From: Methanothermobacter sp.
GTDB taxonomy: Archaea > Methanobacteriota > Methanobacteria > Methanobacteriales > Methanothermobacteraceae
Length of the DNA stretch: 64,000 bases
Reading direction: 5' to 3'
NCBI RefSeq assembly: GCF_030055425.1
Contig: NZ_JASFYE010000008.1
Location: 15,288 to 79,287, forward strand
The notes under the pieces are model-generated. The model was not told the origin of the DNA and ran no database searches. It worked only from the letters and a program-made list of their open reading frames with translations. Of the stretch, positions 26,278 to 36,879 are shown in pieces. The first letter of the stretch is position 1. Every line of letters begins with the position of its first letter. The position numbers and the translations under genes are program-made.

Positions 26278-28017
26278 TCAGCCACCATCACCCCTTCTGA
26301 AGTGTCTGTATACCCTCTCTGCCACCGGGCGGTTCATGCCCCTTACCGCAGCAAGTTCCTCCACACTGGCATTCCCTATACCCTCAACACTTCCAAAGTG
26401 CTCCAGGAGGGCCCTCTTTCTTCTGGGACCAACACCCCTTATACCGTCGAGTTCCGACTCAAGGGATTTTCTGTCCCTGATCCTCCGGTGGTATTCAACT
26501 GCAAACCTGTGGGCCTCGTCACGCAGGTGTCTGAGAAGCTGAAGGGCACCATCTGATACCTCAACTGGCTCTGAAAGCCCCGGGAGGTATATATCCTCCT
26601 CCCTCTTTGCTATGCCCACAAGAGGCAGATCCACACCACATGACCTGAGGGCATCCAGTGCCGCTGAGAGCTGTCCCTTACCCCCGTCAATCAGCACAAG
26701 GTCCGGTTTTTCAGTTTCATCACTGGAGTACCTCCTCATGACGAGTTCCCTCATCATGGCATAGTCATCCGGGCCCCTGGTCCTTATACGGTAGCGGCGG
26801 TACATTCCGGGGGCTGGTTTACCATCCAGGAAGACGGCGACTGAACCAGTTGCGTGTTCACCACCAATATTGGATATGTCAAGGCCCTCAATCCGTCTGG
26901 GAATGGAGGGGAGCTTGAGTTCACCCTTGAGTTCAAGGAGCGCATCCTTCACCTTACCCTTCTGTTTGAGGATGACGGAGGCGTTCTTCCAGGCGATGTT
27001 CAGGAGTCTCCTGCCTGAGCCCCCCTCTGGTGAATGTATCCTGACCTCACCACCCCTGAGCTCAGAGAGCCACTCTGATATGACCTCATCCCCTATGGGG
27101 TACTGCACCAGGATCTCTGATGGAACGTACCGCGGGATGGCATAGTACTGCTTGAGGAAGGACTCGATGATCTCCCTCCTATCTGCTGAGCCCCTCAGCA
27201 TGAAGTCGTCCTTACCTGTGATCTTACCGTCGCGGATCTGCAGAACCACAACGACGGAGTTATCTCCACGGGTCTCCAGGGCCACTATGTCCTGGTCGAT
27301 GGAGTCTGTGAAGGCCGCGTACTGTCTCTCCATAACCTCACGTATGGATTCAATCTGGTCCCGGATAACAGCGGCCCTCTCGAATTCCAGTTTTTCTGAG
27401 GCATCGCGCATCTCTGCCTCAAGGGCCTCAACCACCTCCCGGTATCGGCCCTGAAAGAAGAGGTCCACCCTTTCGATGATCTCAAGGTAGTCCTCCATGC
27501 TTATCCCGCCGTCGCAGGGGGCATGGCAGAGGTCTATCTGGCTGTTGAGGCAGGGTCCATCCATCCTTCTGCAGCTTCGGATCCTGAAGAGGGACTTTAT
27601 GAACTTCAGGGTCTTCCTCACAGACCCGGTATCGGTGAATGGCCCGTAGTACCTTGCACTGTCACCCCTGATGGTCCTTGTTATGATTACACGGGGGTAT
27701 TCCTCGTCTGTTATCTTTATGAAGGGGTACCTCTTATCGTCCTTGAGGCGGACGTTGTATGGTGGCCTGTACCTCTTTATGAGGTTGGATTCAAGGATGA
27801 GGGCCTCCTTTTCATTCTCTGTTAGGATGTACTCTATGCTGTCAAGGTGCCTCATCATGACCCTGAGGCGGGGGTTCTCGTGTTCCCTGAAGTAGGATGC
27901 TACCCTCTTCCTTATTGAGACCGATTTGCCAACGTAGAGGACTCTGTCGTTTTCATCACGGAATATGTAAACGCCTGTCCTGTCTGGAAGTTTTCCTGGA
28001 TCCCTGACCCTTGTCAA
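26278..28017 (-). CDS. uvrC: Excinuclease ABC subunit C
   Basis: Makes the 3' and 5' incisions in bacterial-type nucleotide excision repair. The 579-residue protein has an N-terminal GIY-YIG nuclease (TGVYIFRDENDRVLYVGKS, about 14-32), a Cys-rich segment (RSCRRMDGPCLNSQIDLC, about 151-168), a UVR UvrB-contact motif (KLEFERAAVIRDQIESI, about 213-229), the RNase H-like nuclease (GLDISNIGGEHATGS ... LIDGGKGQL) and C-terminal helix-hairpin-helix motifs (GIRGVGPRRKRALLEHFGS). The start is TTG 28017 after GGGATGAT. It is divergent from uvrB-uvrA across a spacer with repeated boxes. In archaea these genes are regarded as acquired from bacteria. Confidence 0.95.
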   Translation of the reverse strand: MTRVRDPGKLPDRTGVYIFRDENDRVLYVGKSVSIRKRVASYFREHENPRLRVMMRHLDSIEYILTENEKEALILESNLIKRYRPPYNVRLKDDKRYPFIKITDEEYPRVIITRTIRGDSARYYGPFTDTGSVRKTLKFIKSLFRIRSCRRMDGPCLNSQIDLCHAPCDGGISMEDYLEIIERVDLFFQGRYREVVEALEAEMRDASEKLEFERAAVIRDQIESIREVMERQYAAFTDSIDQDIVALETRGDNSVVVVLQIRDGKITGKDDFMLRGSADRREIIESFLKQYYAIPRYVPSEILVQYPIGDEVISEWLSELRGGEVRIHSPEGGSGRRLLNIAWKNASVILKQKGKVKDALLELKGELKLPSIPRRIEGLDISNIGGEHATGSVAVFLDGKPAPGMYRRYRIRTRGPDDYAMMRELVMRRYSSDETEKPDLVLIDGGKGQLSAALDALRSCGVDLPLVGIAKREEDIYLPGLSEPVEVSDGALQLLRHLRDEAHRFAVEYHRRIRDRKSLESELDGIRGVGPRRKRALLEHFGSVEGIGNASVEELAAVRGMNRPVAERVYRHFRRGDGG

Positions 28018-28020
28018 CCT

Positions 28021-28164
28021 ATCATCCCTTTAAGATTCTAAAGGTGCAGCTGTATACCTGTCCCTTCTAACTGCAGAGGTATACCGTCGATGCATCATTC
28101 CTTTAACATTCTAAGACTGCAGATGTATACTTGATGTATCACTCTTCTAACTGCAAAGGTATAT
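28021..28164. repeat. Duplicated box array between uvrC and uvrBA
   Basis: A unit of about 40 bp at 28021 (ATCATCCCTTTAAGATTCTA, then a TGCAGCTGTATAC box) recurs at 28094 with an offset of 73 bp. CTTCTAACTGCAGAGGTATAC (split here as CTTCTAA and CTGCAGAGGTATAC) recurs with an offset of 80 bp. The result is four boxes of the form TGCARNKGTATAY at 28045-28057, 28072-28084, 28118-28130 and 28152-28164. The last overlaps the uvrB TATA box (about 28160-28168). The layout suggests a shared operator for the divergent repair genes. Confidence 0.75.
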
Positions 28165-28226
28165 ATAATGTGACCTGGAAATATATTTTCACCATAAATC
28201 GAGTTTCTCATTTTAAGTGATTTGTG

Positions 28227-30170
28227 ATGAAATTTAAACTGGTATCAGATTACAGACCCCTCGGGGATCAGCCAAAGGCGATACGGTCCCTCGTTGAGGG
28301 TATAAACTCAGGGATGAGGGAGCAGACCCTCCTGGGGGTCACAGGGTCAGGTAAGACCTTCACCATCGCCAATGTCATCGAGGAGGTCCAGAAACCGACG
28401 CTTGTCATATCCCACAACAAGACACTGGCTGCACAGCTCTACGAGGAGTTCAGGGAGTTCTTCCCTGATAACGCAGTGGAGTACTTCGTGAGCTACTATG
28501 ACTTCTACCAGCCAGAGGCCTACATACCACAGACAGACACCTACATAGACAAGGAGGCCTCAATAAACGATGAGATAGACAGGATGAGACACTCGGCAAC
28601 CCAGGCGCTCCTATCCAGGGATGACGTTATAGTGGTATCCAGTGTATCCTGCATCTACGGCATAGGGGCCCCCGCAGATTACGGTGAGTTCACCCTCCAC
28701 CTTGAGGTTGGCTCCACCATCGGGAGGGAGGAGATCCTCTCAAGCCTTGTAAGCATGCAGTACGAGAGGAACGACGTGGAATTCGACAGGGGCCAGTTCA
28801 GGGTCCGCGGCGACACCATAGAGATAAACCCCATCCATGGAACACCACCAATCAGGATAGAACTGTTCGGGGACGAGGTGGACTCCATATCAACCGTCCA
28901 CAGGGTAACAGGTAAGAGGCTGCAGAAACTGGACCGCATAACCGTATTCCCTGCCAAGCACTTCGTGATCCCTGAGGACAGACTCCAGAGGGCCATAGAA
29001 TCAATAGAGGAGGAACTTGAGGATCGCCTCAGGGAACTCAGGGCCCAGAATAAACTCCTTGAGGCCCAGCGCCTGGAGCAGAGGACGAGATTCGACATGG
29101 AGATGCTAAGGGAGATGGGCTACTGCCAGGGCATAGAGAACTACTCAATGCACCTCAGCGGCAGGAAGTGGGGTGAGAAACCCAACACACTCCTTGACTA
29201 CTTCCCCGATGACTTCCTGACGGTCATCGACGAATCACACGTGACCGTCCCCCAGATAAGGGGCATGTACAACGGTGACCGGGCAAGGAAGGAGACACTC
29301 GTTGAGTACGGCTTCAGACTCCCCAGTGCAAAGGAGAACCGTCCTCTGCGCTTCGATGAATTCCAGGAGAGCATAAACCAGGTGATCTATGTCTCCGCAA
29401 CCCCGGGTAAATATGAGCTCTCAAGGAGCCAGAACATCGTTGAACAGATCATAAGGCCCACTGGCCTCGTGGACCCTGAGGTCAGGATCCGGCCGGTTAA
29501 GGGACAGGTTGACGACCTCCTCTCTGAGATAAGAAGGAGGGTTGACCTTGGCCAGAGGGTTCTCGTAACAACCCTCACCAAGAGGATGGCAGAGGACCTC
29601 ACCGACTATTATTCACGGGTTGGTGTTAGGGTGAGGTACCTCCACTCAGAGATAGACACCCTTGAGCGTGTTGAAATCATAGATGACCTCAGACGTGGCG
29701 AATTCGACTGCCTGGTGGGTGTGAACCTCCTCAGGGAGGGTCTGGACCTACCGGAGGTTTCACTGGTGGCGATCCTCGACGCCGACAGGGAGGGCTTCCT
29801 CAGGTCAGAGACCTCCCTCATACAGACAATCGGTAGGGCCGCCAGGAACGTCAACGGCCAGGTACTGATATACGCCGACAGACTCACAGACTCGGTGAAA
29901 GCAGCGGTTGAGACCACCAACAGGCGAAGAAAGCTCCAGATGGAGTACAACCGCAGGCACGGTATAAAGCCAAGGAGCACAAGAAGGACCCTCAGGGAGA
30001 AGAAGGATAAAGAGGAGATTAAGGCTGAGGAGATACCCCGGGATGAACTTGAAGTCATAATAAAGGACCTTGAGGCCGAGATGCGTGAGGCCGCAAGGAA
30101 CCTGGAATTCGAGAGGGCCGCGAGGCTCAGGGACCAGATAATGTCCCTCAAGGGGTCCTCATCAAAATAA
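28227..30170 (+). CDS. uvrB: Excinuclease ABC subunit B
   Basis: The helicase-like damage-verifying subunit of nucleotide excision repair. The 647-residue protein has Walker A GVTGSGKT (about 38-45), motif Ia [10 protein letters not shown], the beta-hairpin [12 protein letters not shown] (about 90-101), DESH (about 336), helicase motif [10 protein letters not shown] (about 539) and a C-terminal UVR motif [20 protein letters not shown] at 28224 directly precedes the ATG; AGTGAT (28216-28221) serves as the ribosome site and fits the ATG better. uvrA follows 38 nt later, so the two form an operon. Confidence 0.96.
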   Translation: MKFKLVSDYRPLGDQPKAIRSLVEGINSGMREQTLLGVTGSGKTFTIANVIEEVQKPTLVISHNKTLAAQLYEEFREFFPDNAVEYFVSYYDFYQPEAYIPQTDTYIDKEASINDEIDRMRHSATQALLSRDDVIVVSSVSCIYGIGAPADYGEFTLHLEVGSTIGREEILSSLVSMQYERNDVEFDRGQFRVRGDTIEINPIHGTPPIRIELFGDEVDSISTVHRVTGKRLQKLDRITVFPAKHFVIPEDRLQRAIESIEEELEDRLRELRAQNKLLEAQRLEQRTRFDMEMLREMGYCQGIENYSMHLSGRKWGEKPNTLLDYFPDDFLTVIDESHVTVPQIRGMYNGDRARKETLVEYGFRLPSAKENRPLRFDEFQESINQVIYVSATPGKYELSRSQNIVEQIIRPTGLVDPEVRIRPVKGQVDDLLSEIRRRVDLGQRVLVTTLTKRMAEDLTDYYSRVGVRVRYLHSEIDTLERVEIIDDLRRGEFDCLVGVNLLREGLDLPEVSLVAILDADREGFLRSETSLIQTIGRAARNVNGQVLIYADRLTDSVKAAVETTNRRRKLQMEYNRRHGIKPRSTRRTLREKKDKEEIKAEEIPRDELEVIIKDLEAEMREAARNLEFERAARLRDQIMSLKGSSSK

Positions 30171-30208
30171 AACGAACTTTATATGAATAAGTGGAGATTC
30201 TGAGAGTT

Positions 30209-33076
30209 ATGAGTGGAAAGATAGTTATTAAGGGTGCAAGGGAGCACAACCTCCAGAACATTGACCTTGAACTCCCAAGGGATAAATTCATCGTCATAAC
30301 AGGTATAAGCGGGTCAGGGAAGTCCTCGCTGGCCTTTGACACCATATACGCTGAGGGCCAGCGGCGATACGTTGAGTCCCTCTCAGCCTATGCAAGGCAG
30401 TTCCTGGGGCAGATGAAGAAGCCCGAGGTGGACTACATAGAGGGCCTCTCCCCTGCAATATCCATAGACCAGAAGACCACAAGGGTCAACCCCCGCTCAA
30501 CCGTGGGGACCATCACAGAGATCTACGACTACCTCCGGCTCCTATTTGCAAGGATAGGTAAACCCCACTGCTACCTCTGCGGAAGGGAGATAGAGCAGCA
30601 GACATCAACCCAGATAGTGGACCGTATAATGGAGGACGATGAGGGCACAAGGATCATCATACTGGCACCGGTGGTGAGGGACAGGAAGGGCGAGCACCAG
30701 CGGGTTTTTGAGAGGCTCAGGGAACAGGGATTCGTAAGGGTCAGGGTTGACGGCGAAATAAGGGACCTTGACGAGGAATTCAACCTTGACAGAAACCGGA
30801 AACACTCGGTCGATGTGGTGGTGGACCGCCTTGCTGTTAGAAAGGACACTGAATTCAGGAAGAGGCTCGCAGACTCTGTTGAAACCGCCCTTGAGATGGG
30901 CGAGGGTACACTCAGGGTCCTCTACCATGATACAGGCAATGAGAGGGTCTACAGTGAACACTTTGCCTGCCCTGACTGCGGCATAAACTTTGAGGAGATA
31001 AGCCCCAGGATGTTTTCATTCAACAGCCCCCACGGGGCATGTCCAGAGTGCAATGGGCTTGGAAGCAAACTTGAGATAGACCCTGACCTCGTGGTACCCT
31101 ACCCTGAGCGCTCCATAAATGAGGGGGCCATAGTCCCCTGGAGCAGGTCAGGTAAGAGGGACAACTACTACCACCAGATGCTGAGGGCTGTGGCTGAGCA
31201 CTACGGCTTCAGCCTGGACACACCCTTCGGTGAACTGGACGAGGAACACAGGAAGGCAGTCCTCTACGGGACAGATGAGAAGATCCAGTTCGTATTCCAG
31301 CGTAAAAACAGAACCTACCGTGTTAACAGGCGCTTTGAGGGTGTTATACCCCGGATGGAAAGGATCTACATGGAGACCAAGTCCAACTACATGAGGACCT
31401 ACATAGGTAAATTCATGAGCAACCATGCATGCCCGGTCTGTAAGGGGAGCAGGCTGAGACCGGAGAGCCTCTCGGTCACGGTGGGTGGAAAATCAATACA
31501 TGATGTTGTTGAAATGTCAGTGAGCGAGGCCCACAGCTTCTTTGAGGGCCTTGAACTCACCGGGAGGGAGGAGTACATCGCAAGGGAGATCCTCAAGGAG
31601 ATACGTGAGAGGCTACGGTTTCTGATTGACGTGGGTCTTGACTATCTGACACTTTCAAGGTCCTCAGGCACACTCTCAGGTGGCGAGGCCCAGAGGATAA
31701 GGCTCGCAACCCAGATAGGATCGGGCCTCGTGGGGGTACTCTACATCCTGGACGAGCCCAGCATAGGCCTCCACCAGAGGGATAACATGAGGCTGATTGA
31801 GACACTCAAGAGGCTCAGGGACCTGGGGAACACCCTGATAGTGGTTGAACACGATGAGGAAACCATACTCTCCGCTGACCACGTGGTTGACATTGGACCC
31901 GGTGCCGGGGAACACGGTGGACACGTGGTTGCAGAGGGAACACCCCAGGAGATAATGGAGGACCAGGCATCCCTCACAGGGGCGTATCTGTCGGGCCGGG
32001 AAACAATACCTGTACCCAAATTCAGGAGGGGCCATTCAGGAAAATACCTCACTGTGAGGGGGGCCAGGGCCAACAACCTCAGGGACATCGATGTGAGGAT
32101 TCCCTTGGGTGTCTTTACATGTGTCACCGGTGTATCAGGTTCAGGTAAGAGTACACTGGTCAACGAGATACTTTACAGGGGGGTCTATGAGAGGCTCCAC
32201 AATAAGCACATGAATGCAGGTGAGCACACCGACATCGAGGGCCTTGAGCACATCGACAAGGTTGTGATGATAGACCAGTCACCAATCGGGAGGACACCAC
32301 GATCAAACCCCGCCACCTATACAGGGGTCTTCACCCATATCAGGGAACTCTTCGCCCAGACCCCCGAGGCAAAGAAGAGGGGCTACAGGCCAGGCAGGTT
32401 CAGTTTCAACGTCAAGGGGGGCCGCTGTGAGGCCTGCAGTGGTGACGGGATAATCAAGATAGAGATGCACTTCCTTGCAGATGTCTATGTCCCATGTGAA
32501 GTCTGCAGGGGTAGAAGGTACAATGAGGAGACCCTTGAGGTAAGATACAGGGGTAAGAACATAGCAGAGGTCCTTGATATGACCGTGGAGGAGGCCCTTG
32601 AGTTCTTTGAGAGCATACCCCAGGTGAGGAAGAAGCTGCAGACACTCTATGACGTGGGCCTTGGCTACATAAAGCTGGGTCAGCCAGCCACAACACTCTC
32701 AGGTGGTGAGGCCCAGAGGGTCAAACTGGCAAAGGAACTTGGGAGGAAGAGCACCGGGAAAACGCTCTACATCCTTGATGAGCCAACCACAGGACTCCAC
32801 TTCGATGACATCAAGAAACTCCTCAATGTCCTGGGAAGGCTTGTGGATGCAGGTAACACAGCTGTTGTGATAGAACACAACCTGGACGTTATAAAGTCTG
32901 CGGACCACATCATAGACCTTGGACCCGAGGGCGGTGACAGGGGAGGCCTTGTGGTGGCTGAGGGTACACCCGAGGAGGTTGCTAACTCAGGAACCCACAC
33001 TGGAAGGTTCCTCAGGGATGTCCTCAACGGTGTACAGAATGAGAGGGTCCCTCTGGGGCAGGACACTGGAAAGTAG
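30209..33076 (+). CDS. uvrA: Excinuclease ABC subunit A
   Basis: The damage-sensing ATPase of nucleotide excision repair; works as a dimer with UvrB. The 955-residue protein begins [22 protein letters not shown] and has two ABC ATPases: Walker [10 protein letters not shown] and GVSGSGKST, signatures [12 protein letters not shown] and [12 protein letters not shown]. The zinc modules CYLCGRE, CPDCG-CPEC, CPVCKG and CEACSG-CEVCRG are visible, as is the C-terminal [16 protein letters not shown] 30209 is chosen because the family starts here; an in-frame GTG at 30191 adds six atypical residues. No strong ribosome site is seen, consistent with coupling to uvrB. Confidence 0.96.
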   Translation: MSGKIVIKGAREHNLQNIDLELPRDKFIVITGISGSGKSSLAFDTIYAEGQRRYVESLSAYARQFLGQMKKPEVDYIEGLSPAISIDQKTTRVNPRSTVGTITEIYDYLRLLFARIGKPHCYLCGREIEQQTSTQIVDRIMEDDEGTRIIILAPVVRDRKGEHQRVFERLREQGFVRVRVDGEIRDLDEEFNLDRNRKHSVDVVVDRLAVRKDTEFRKRLADSVETALEMGEGTLRVLYHDTGNERVYSEHFACPDCGINFEEISPRMFSFNSPHGACPECNGLGSKLEIDPDLVVPYPERSINEGAIVPWSRSGKRDNYYHQMLRAVAEHYGFSLDTPFGELDEEHRKAVLYGTDEKIQFVFQRKNRTYRVNRRFEGVIPRMERIYMETKSNYMRTYIGKFMSNHACPVCKGSRLRPESLSVTVGGKSIHDVVEMSVSEAHSFFEGLELTGREEYIAREILKEIRERLRFLIDVGLDYLTLSRSSGTLSGGEAQRIRLATQIGSGLVGVLYILDEPSIGLHQRDNMRLIETLKRLRDLGNTLIVVEHDEETILSADHVVDIGPGAGEHGGHVVAEGTPQEIMEDQASLTGAYLSGRETIPVPKFRRGHSGKYLTVRGARANNLRDIDVRIPLGVFTCVTGVSGSGKSTLVNEILYRGVYERLHNKHMNAGEHTDIEGLEHIDKVVMIDQSPIGRTPRSNPATYTGVFTHIRELFAQTPEAKKRGYRPGRFSFNVKGGRCEACSGDGIIKIEMHFLADVYVPCEVCRGRRYNEETLEVRYRGKNIAEVLDMTVEEALEFFESIPQVRKKLQTLYDVGLGYIKLGQPATTLSGGEAQRVKLAKELGRKSTGKTLYILDEPTTGLHFDDIKKLLNVLGRLVDAGNTAVVIEHNLDVIKSADHIIDLGPEGGDRGGLVVAEGTPEEVANSGTHTGRFLRDVLNGVQNERVPLGQDTGK

Positions 33077-33099
33077 TGACTTTTCCTGCTCAGTGAGAA

Positions 33100-33253
33100 G
33101 TTTTTATGTTAATTTTTTATATAGTCTTTTTTAAACCACATGCCGCTTTTATATTCGCTTTTATATTCTTTATCGTAAGATAAAAGTGTTTCACTCCACT
33201 CATTTAAAGGAAATTTTTTATATGATCATCCCCATAAATTTTATGTGGTTATC
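33100..33253 (+). promoter_or_regulatory. Terminator-like T-rich spacer and promoter of the sensor kinase
   Basis: T-rich runs follow uvrA (about 33101-33137). A short direct repeat, CGCTTTTATATT (33152 onward, twice), comes next. A TATA box (TTTTTTATATG, about 33212-33222) lies some 30-40 nt before the kinase ATG at 33254, which leaves a leader of at most about 10 nt, so the kinase mRNA may be nearly leaderless. Confidence 0.5.
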
Positions 33254-34282
33254 ATGAAATACCGTGAAGACCTTTTGATGATGATTGCAGCGGCAGTTAT
33301 GATGTTATCCTTCAACTGGATGCATGGAATTTTCCTGATTTTACCTCTCATCGCAATCCCAAAACCCTCAGGAAGGGTAATTAAATGGGCTCTTTTTGTT
33401 TTTGCAGTATTCACGGCTTTACTCATAATTCAGCCAATGACACGGGCAGTTGGATTCAACATATCAGATGAACTCTTCAGGATAGTCCTCCTGATGCTCT
33501 TCACAGTGATGATCGCACTGCTCATTGAGAGGATTGAGAAGGTCCGCTCCCTCAGAAAACTGAACCGTGAACTGGCAAAAAAGGCTGCAGAACTTGAGGA
33601 TGCCAATAATGAACTGGAGGCATTTGCCTATTCAGTATCACATGATCTCCGCGTCCCTTTAAGGGCCATCGACGGGTTTTCAAGGATACTAGTCGAGGAC
33701 TATGAGGATAAACTTGATGATGATGGTCTCAGGGTCATTGGAATAATCAGGGAGAACACAAAGAAGATGGGGCAGCTCATCGATGACATCCTCCTCCTAT
33801 CAAGGGCTGGAAGGCAGGAGATGAACCCTGTGACTCTGGACATGAGGGAACTTGCAGAGTCAACCTACCGGGAACTTGCCTCACAGGAGGAGGGAAGGGC
33901 CATAGAGTTTTCTGTGGATGACCTCCCACCTGCAATGGCAGACAGGGTCCTAATGGGGCAGGTGATGGGCAACCTCCTCTCAAACGCCATCAAATTCACA
34001 AGGGACAGGAACCCCGCAAGGATAGAGGTGGGATACATGGACGGGGGCGATGAGCACATCTACTATGTCAGGGATAACGGGGCAGGATTTGATATGAAGT
34101 ATGCGGGAAAACTCTTTGGACTCTTCCAGAGACTCCACAGTCAGGAGGAATTTGAGGGAACCGGTGTGGGCCTCTCAATAGTCCAGAGGATAATAAAGAG
34201 GCACGGAGGAAGAGTCTGGGGTGAAGGTGAGGTTGATGCCGGTGCAACAATATACTTCACACTTCCAAAGGCGGTGGGATAA
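33254..34282 (+). CDS. Membrane sensor histidine kinase
   Basis: A 342-residue kinase. Three or four hydrophobic helices (about residues 6-90) form a compact membrane sensor with little external sequence, so the signal may be sensed in or at the membrane. A coiled linker (about 95-125) leads to the HisKA dimerisation helix with the phosphoacceptor His130 in [17 protein letters not shown]. The HATPase domain has the N box LLSNAIKF, G1 DNGAGFD and G2 GTGVGLSIV. The start is ATG 33254, preferred over the upstream in-frame GTG 33245. The stop TAA overlaps an ATG, part of a 55-bp duplication that runs into the next gene, a single-domain response regulator. Confidence 0.9.
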   Translation: MKYREDLLMMIAAAVMMLSFNWMHGIFLILPLIAIPKPSGRVIKWALFVFAVFTALLIIQPMTRAVGFNISDELFRIVLLMLFTVMIALLIERIEKVRSLRKLNRELAKKAAELEDANNELEAFAYSVSHDLRVPLRAIDGFSRILVEDYEDKLDDDGLRVIGIIRENTKKMGQLIDDILLLSRAGRQEMNPVTLDMRELAESTYRELASQEEGRAIEFSVDDLPPAMADRVLMGQVMGNLLSNAIKFTRDRNPARIEVGYMDGGDEHIYYVRDNGAGFDMKYAGKLFGLFQRLHSQEEFEGTGVGLSIVQRIIKRHGGRVWGEGEVDAGATIYFTLPKAVG

Positions 34283-34360
34283 TGACAGATGCGGATATAC
34301 TCCTTTATACTTCACATTACCAAAGGCGGTGGGATAATGACAGATGCGGATATACTCCTT
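34251..34360 (+). repeat. 55-bp tandem duplication across the kinase/regulator junction
   Basis: The segment 34251-34305 is repeated at 34306-34360 with only two or three mismatches. Each copy carries the end of the kinase gene, the TAATG stop-start junction and the first codons of the response regulator. As 55 is not a multiple of three, translation from the first ATG (34282) leaves the regulator frame and stops after 28 codons. Only the second ATG (34337) yields the regulator. Confidence 0.93.
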
Positions 34361-34771
34361 GTTGAGGACAACCCTACAGACGCAGAACTAACGATAAGGG
34401 CACTGAAGAAAAACAACCTTGCAAACAAGCTCCACTGGGTCAAGGATGGTGCAGAGGCACTTGACTACATATTCGCAAGGGGATCCTACTCTGAGCGGGA
34501 CCCTGATAACCTCCCGAAGCTCATACTCCTTGACCTCAGGATGCCAAAGGTTGATGGCCTTGAGGTTCTCCAGGAGATCAAGAGAAATGAAAGCACATCC
34601 AGAATCCCGGTGGTGGTTCTGACTTCATCCAAGGAGGACCGGGATATAGTTGAGAGCTACAAGCTGGGGGTTAACAGCTACGTGAGCAAACCCGTGGAAT
34701 TCGATGAATTCATAAACGCGGTTTCAACCCTGGGATTCTACTGGATGATCATAAATCAGCCACCTGAGTAG
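34337..34771 (+). CDS. Single-domain response regulator (Rcp1-like)
   Basis: A 144-residue stand-alone receiver domain. Acidic pair Glu10-Asp11, phosphoacceptor Asp66 in [13 protein letters not shown], Thr in VVLTSSKE and Lys in SKPVEFDEF. The insertion before the Asp66 strand ([14 protein letters not shown]) is typical of Rcp1-type regulators that pair with phytochrome-like kinases. The true start is ATG 34337, in the second copy of the 55-bp duplication, preceded by GGCGGTGGG. The upstream kinase at 33254 is its probable partner, and the kinase downstream may be its target. Confidence 0.9.
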   Translation: MTDADILLVEDNPTDAELTIRALKKNNLANKLHWVKDGAEALDYIFARGSYSERDPDNLPKLILLDLRMPKVDGLEVLQEIKRNESTSRIPVVVLTSSKEDRDIVESYKLGVNSYVSKPVEFDEFINAVSTLGFYWMIINQPPE

Positions 34772-34798
34772 TTCGCATGTGTATTCAGAGGATTTCCA

Positions 34799-36550
34799 AT
34801 GTCAGAAAAGGTTAAGGTACTGATCCTTGAGGACGTCCCCCTTGACGCTGAACTTGTCATAAGGGAGCTTGAGAGGGATGGTATAGACTTCCAACATCTC
34901 ACAGTTGACAGTGAGGACTCCTTCAGAAGGGCCCTTGAGGAATTCCAGCCAGACATCATCCTGGCCGACCATACCCTCCCCGACTTTGATGGTGTATCAG
35001 CCCTGAGGATAGTGAGGGAGAGACATGATATCCCCTTCATATTCGTGAGTGGAAAGATTGGGGAGGAATTTGCCGTTGAAATGCTGAAGGCGGGGGCAAC
35101 AGATTACGTACTCAAAAATAACCTTTCAAAGTTACCCCTGGCTTTCAGGAGGGCCCTTCAAGAAGCAGAAGAGGAGAGAAAGGTTCGGGAGGCTCAGAGG
35201 GCCCTTGAAGAGAGTGAAAGGAAGTACAGGGCCCTCTTTGAGAAATCAGGTAACCCCATATTAATATGTTCACCCGACGGGACAATACTTGATGTTAACC
35301 CTGCTGCAGCGGGATTCCTCAAATCATTTGCTGATGATATAACCGGCAGAAACATCAGTGAATGGATCAGTGAGGATGACTTCAAGAGGCTCATGGGGGA
35401 CTGCGAGGGTGGCCATATGAAGTTCACGGTGGGTCTACGGGGCCGCACCCTTGATGTATCCGTAACAGCGGTTGAAGTGGATGATGAAAAGCTTATTTAC
35501 TTGATGGGTAAGGATATCACGGTCCAGAAGAGGATTGAAAAGGAACTTAAGGCCAGCAAGGAGGAGTACAGGGTAATATTTGAGAATACAGGTACCCTCA
35601 CAATTATCTGTGGCAGTGATATGGTGATAGAGCTTGCAAACAGTGCCTTTGAAAGGTTTTCTGGCTACAGCAAGGGGGAAATACAGGGATACATGAAGCT
35701 CACCGACTTTGTGGACCCCTCTGATGCAGGGCGCATAGAGGCTTACCACAGGTTAATGTCAGTTAACCCTGATGTCATACCAAAGAACTTTGAGCTCACA
35801 CTCAAAAACAGGAGGGGTGAGGAGAGGAACTTCTTTGCAACGACGGTCACCATCCCTGGGAGCAAGAAGTGTCTCCTCTCCCTTATGGACATAACCCATA
35901 AAAAGTCGGTTGAAAAGCGCCTTCGAGAATCCCTTAAGGAGAAGGAGCTGCTTCTACGGGAGATACACCATCGTGTGAAGAACAACCTCCAGATAATCTC
36001 AACCCTCCTGATGCTGCAGGCATCCATCACAGGGGACCCCCGTCTGCGGGAACTCTACATGGACAGCCAGCACAGGATAGAAGCCATATCACTCATACAT
36101 GAAAAGCTCTACGAGTCAAGGGACCTATCACGGGTCAACCTCAGGGACTACATCAAGACACTTCTCAGTGACCTCCTTGATTCATACGGTGCAGATAGAA
36201 GTGAGATCGATGTGAGAATCCGCGTGGATGATGTTATGCTTAACATCGAAACAGCAATCCCCTGTGGCCTCATAATAAATGAACTTGTAACCAACAGTAT
36301 AAAGTACGCATTCCCTGATGATGGAGGCGAGATCACCGTGGAGGTTCACAGGAATGGTGACCGTTACACCCTCATCGTTTCAGATAACGGTGTTGGATTG
36401 CCAGAGGACCTTGACCTTGAGAATACCAGCACCCTGGGTCTGAGGATTGTGAGAAACCTTGTGGATCAGATAAATGGTGAACTCAAGATAGAGAGGCCTG
36501 CCAGGTTCATGGTGAAATTCCGTGAGGTTGAGTACAGTAAGAGGTTTTAG
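34799..36550 (+). CDS. Hybrid sensor kinase: receiver, two PAS domains, HisKA_2 kinase
   Basis: A 583-residue soluble kinase. The N-terminal receiver (1-120) has phosphoacceptor Asp57 in IILADHTLPDFDG. PAS domains lie at about 140-245 and 255-370. The HisKA_2 motif LLLREIHHRVKNNLQII gives His390, followed by a HATPase with NELVTNSIKYAF and DNGVGLPE. This kinase class, with an N-terminal receiver, is common in Methanothermobacter. The receiver can be phosphorylated from the upstream membrane kinase, making a relay (inference). The last codons form part of a 67-bp tandem repeat that continues downstream. Confidence 0.9.
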   Translation: MSEKVKVLILEDVPLDAELVIRELERDGIDFQHLTVDSEDSFRRALEEFQPDIILADHTLPDFDGVSALRIVRERHDIPFIFVSGKIGEEFAVEMLKAGATDYVLKNNLSKLPLAFRRALQEAEEERKVREAQRALEESERKYRALFEKSGNPILICSPDGTILDVNPAAAGFLKSFADDITGRNISEWISEDDFKRLMGDCEGGHMKFTVGLRGRTLDVSVTAVEVDDEKLIYLMGKDITVQKRIEKELKASKEEYRVIFENTGTLTIICGSDMVIELANSAFERFSGYSKGEIQGYMKLTDFVDPSDAGRIEAYHRLMSVNPDVIPKNFELTLKNRRGEERNFFATTVTIPGSKKCLLSLMDITHKKSVEKRLRESLKEKELLLREIHHRVKNNLQIISTLLMLQASITGDPRLRELYMDSQHRIEAISLIHEKLYESRDLSRVNLRDYIKTLLSDLLDSYGADRSEIDVRIRVDDVMLNIETAIPCGLIINELVTNSIKYAFPDDGGEITVEVHRNGDRYTLIVSDNGVGLPEDLDLENTSTLGLRIVRNLVDQINGELKIERPARFMVKFREVEYSKRF

Positions 36551-36758
36551 GTTCAGGATGACTATCAGATTCCGGTAACGATTCATCCTTAAAATCAGGT
36601 ACAGTAAGAGGTTTTAGGTTCAGGATGACTATCAGATTCCGGTAACAATTCATCCTTAAAATCAGGTACAGTAAGAGGTTTTAGGTTCAGGATGACTATC
36701 AGATTCCGGTAACAATTCATCCTTAAAATCAGGTACAGTAAGAGGTTCAGGTTCCAGA
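36532..36758 (+). repeat. 67-bp tandem repeat carrying a gene end and a hairpin
   Basis: Copies start at 36532, 36599 and 36666, with a decayed fourth at 36733. Each includes the final codons and TAG stop of the kinase gene (GTACAGTAAGAGGTTTTAG), then an inverted repeat AGGATGA ... TCATCCT with a 21-nt loop and an A/T-rich tail. Copy 1 supplies the real stop; later copies are noncoding. The unit looks like a terminator region multiplied in tandem. Confidence 0.93.
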
Positions 36759-36879
36759 TGCGTCTGCTTTTAAACTGCCAGAGGCGGCTTAAAGGTCAGA
36801 TTTCACATCAAATTTTAAGTTTCAGTGATTCCAGAGTGATTGAGGATCATCTGAATTAAAAAGACCTTGGGGAGATTTT

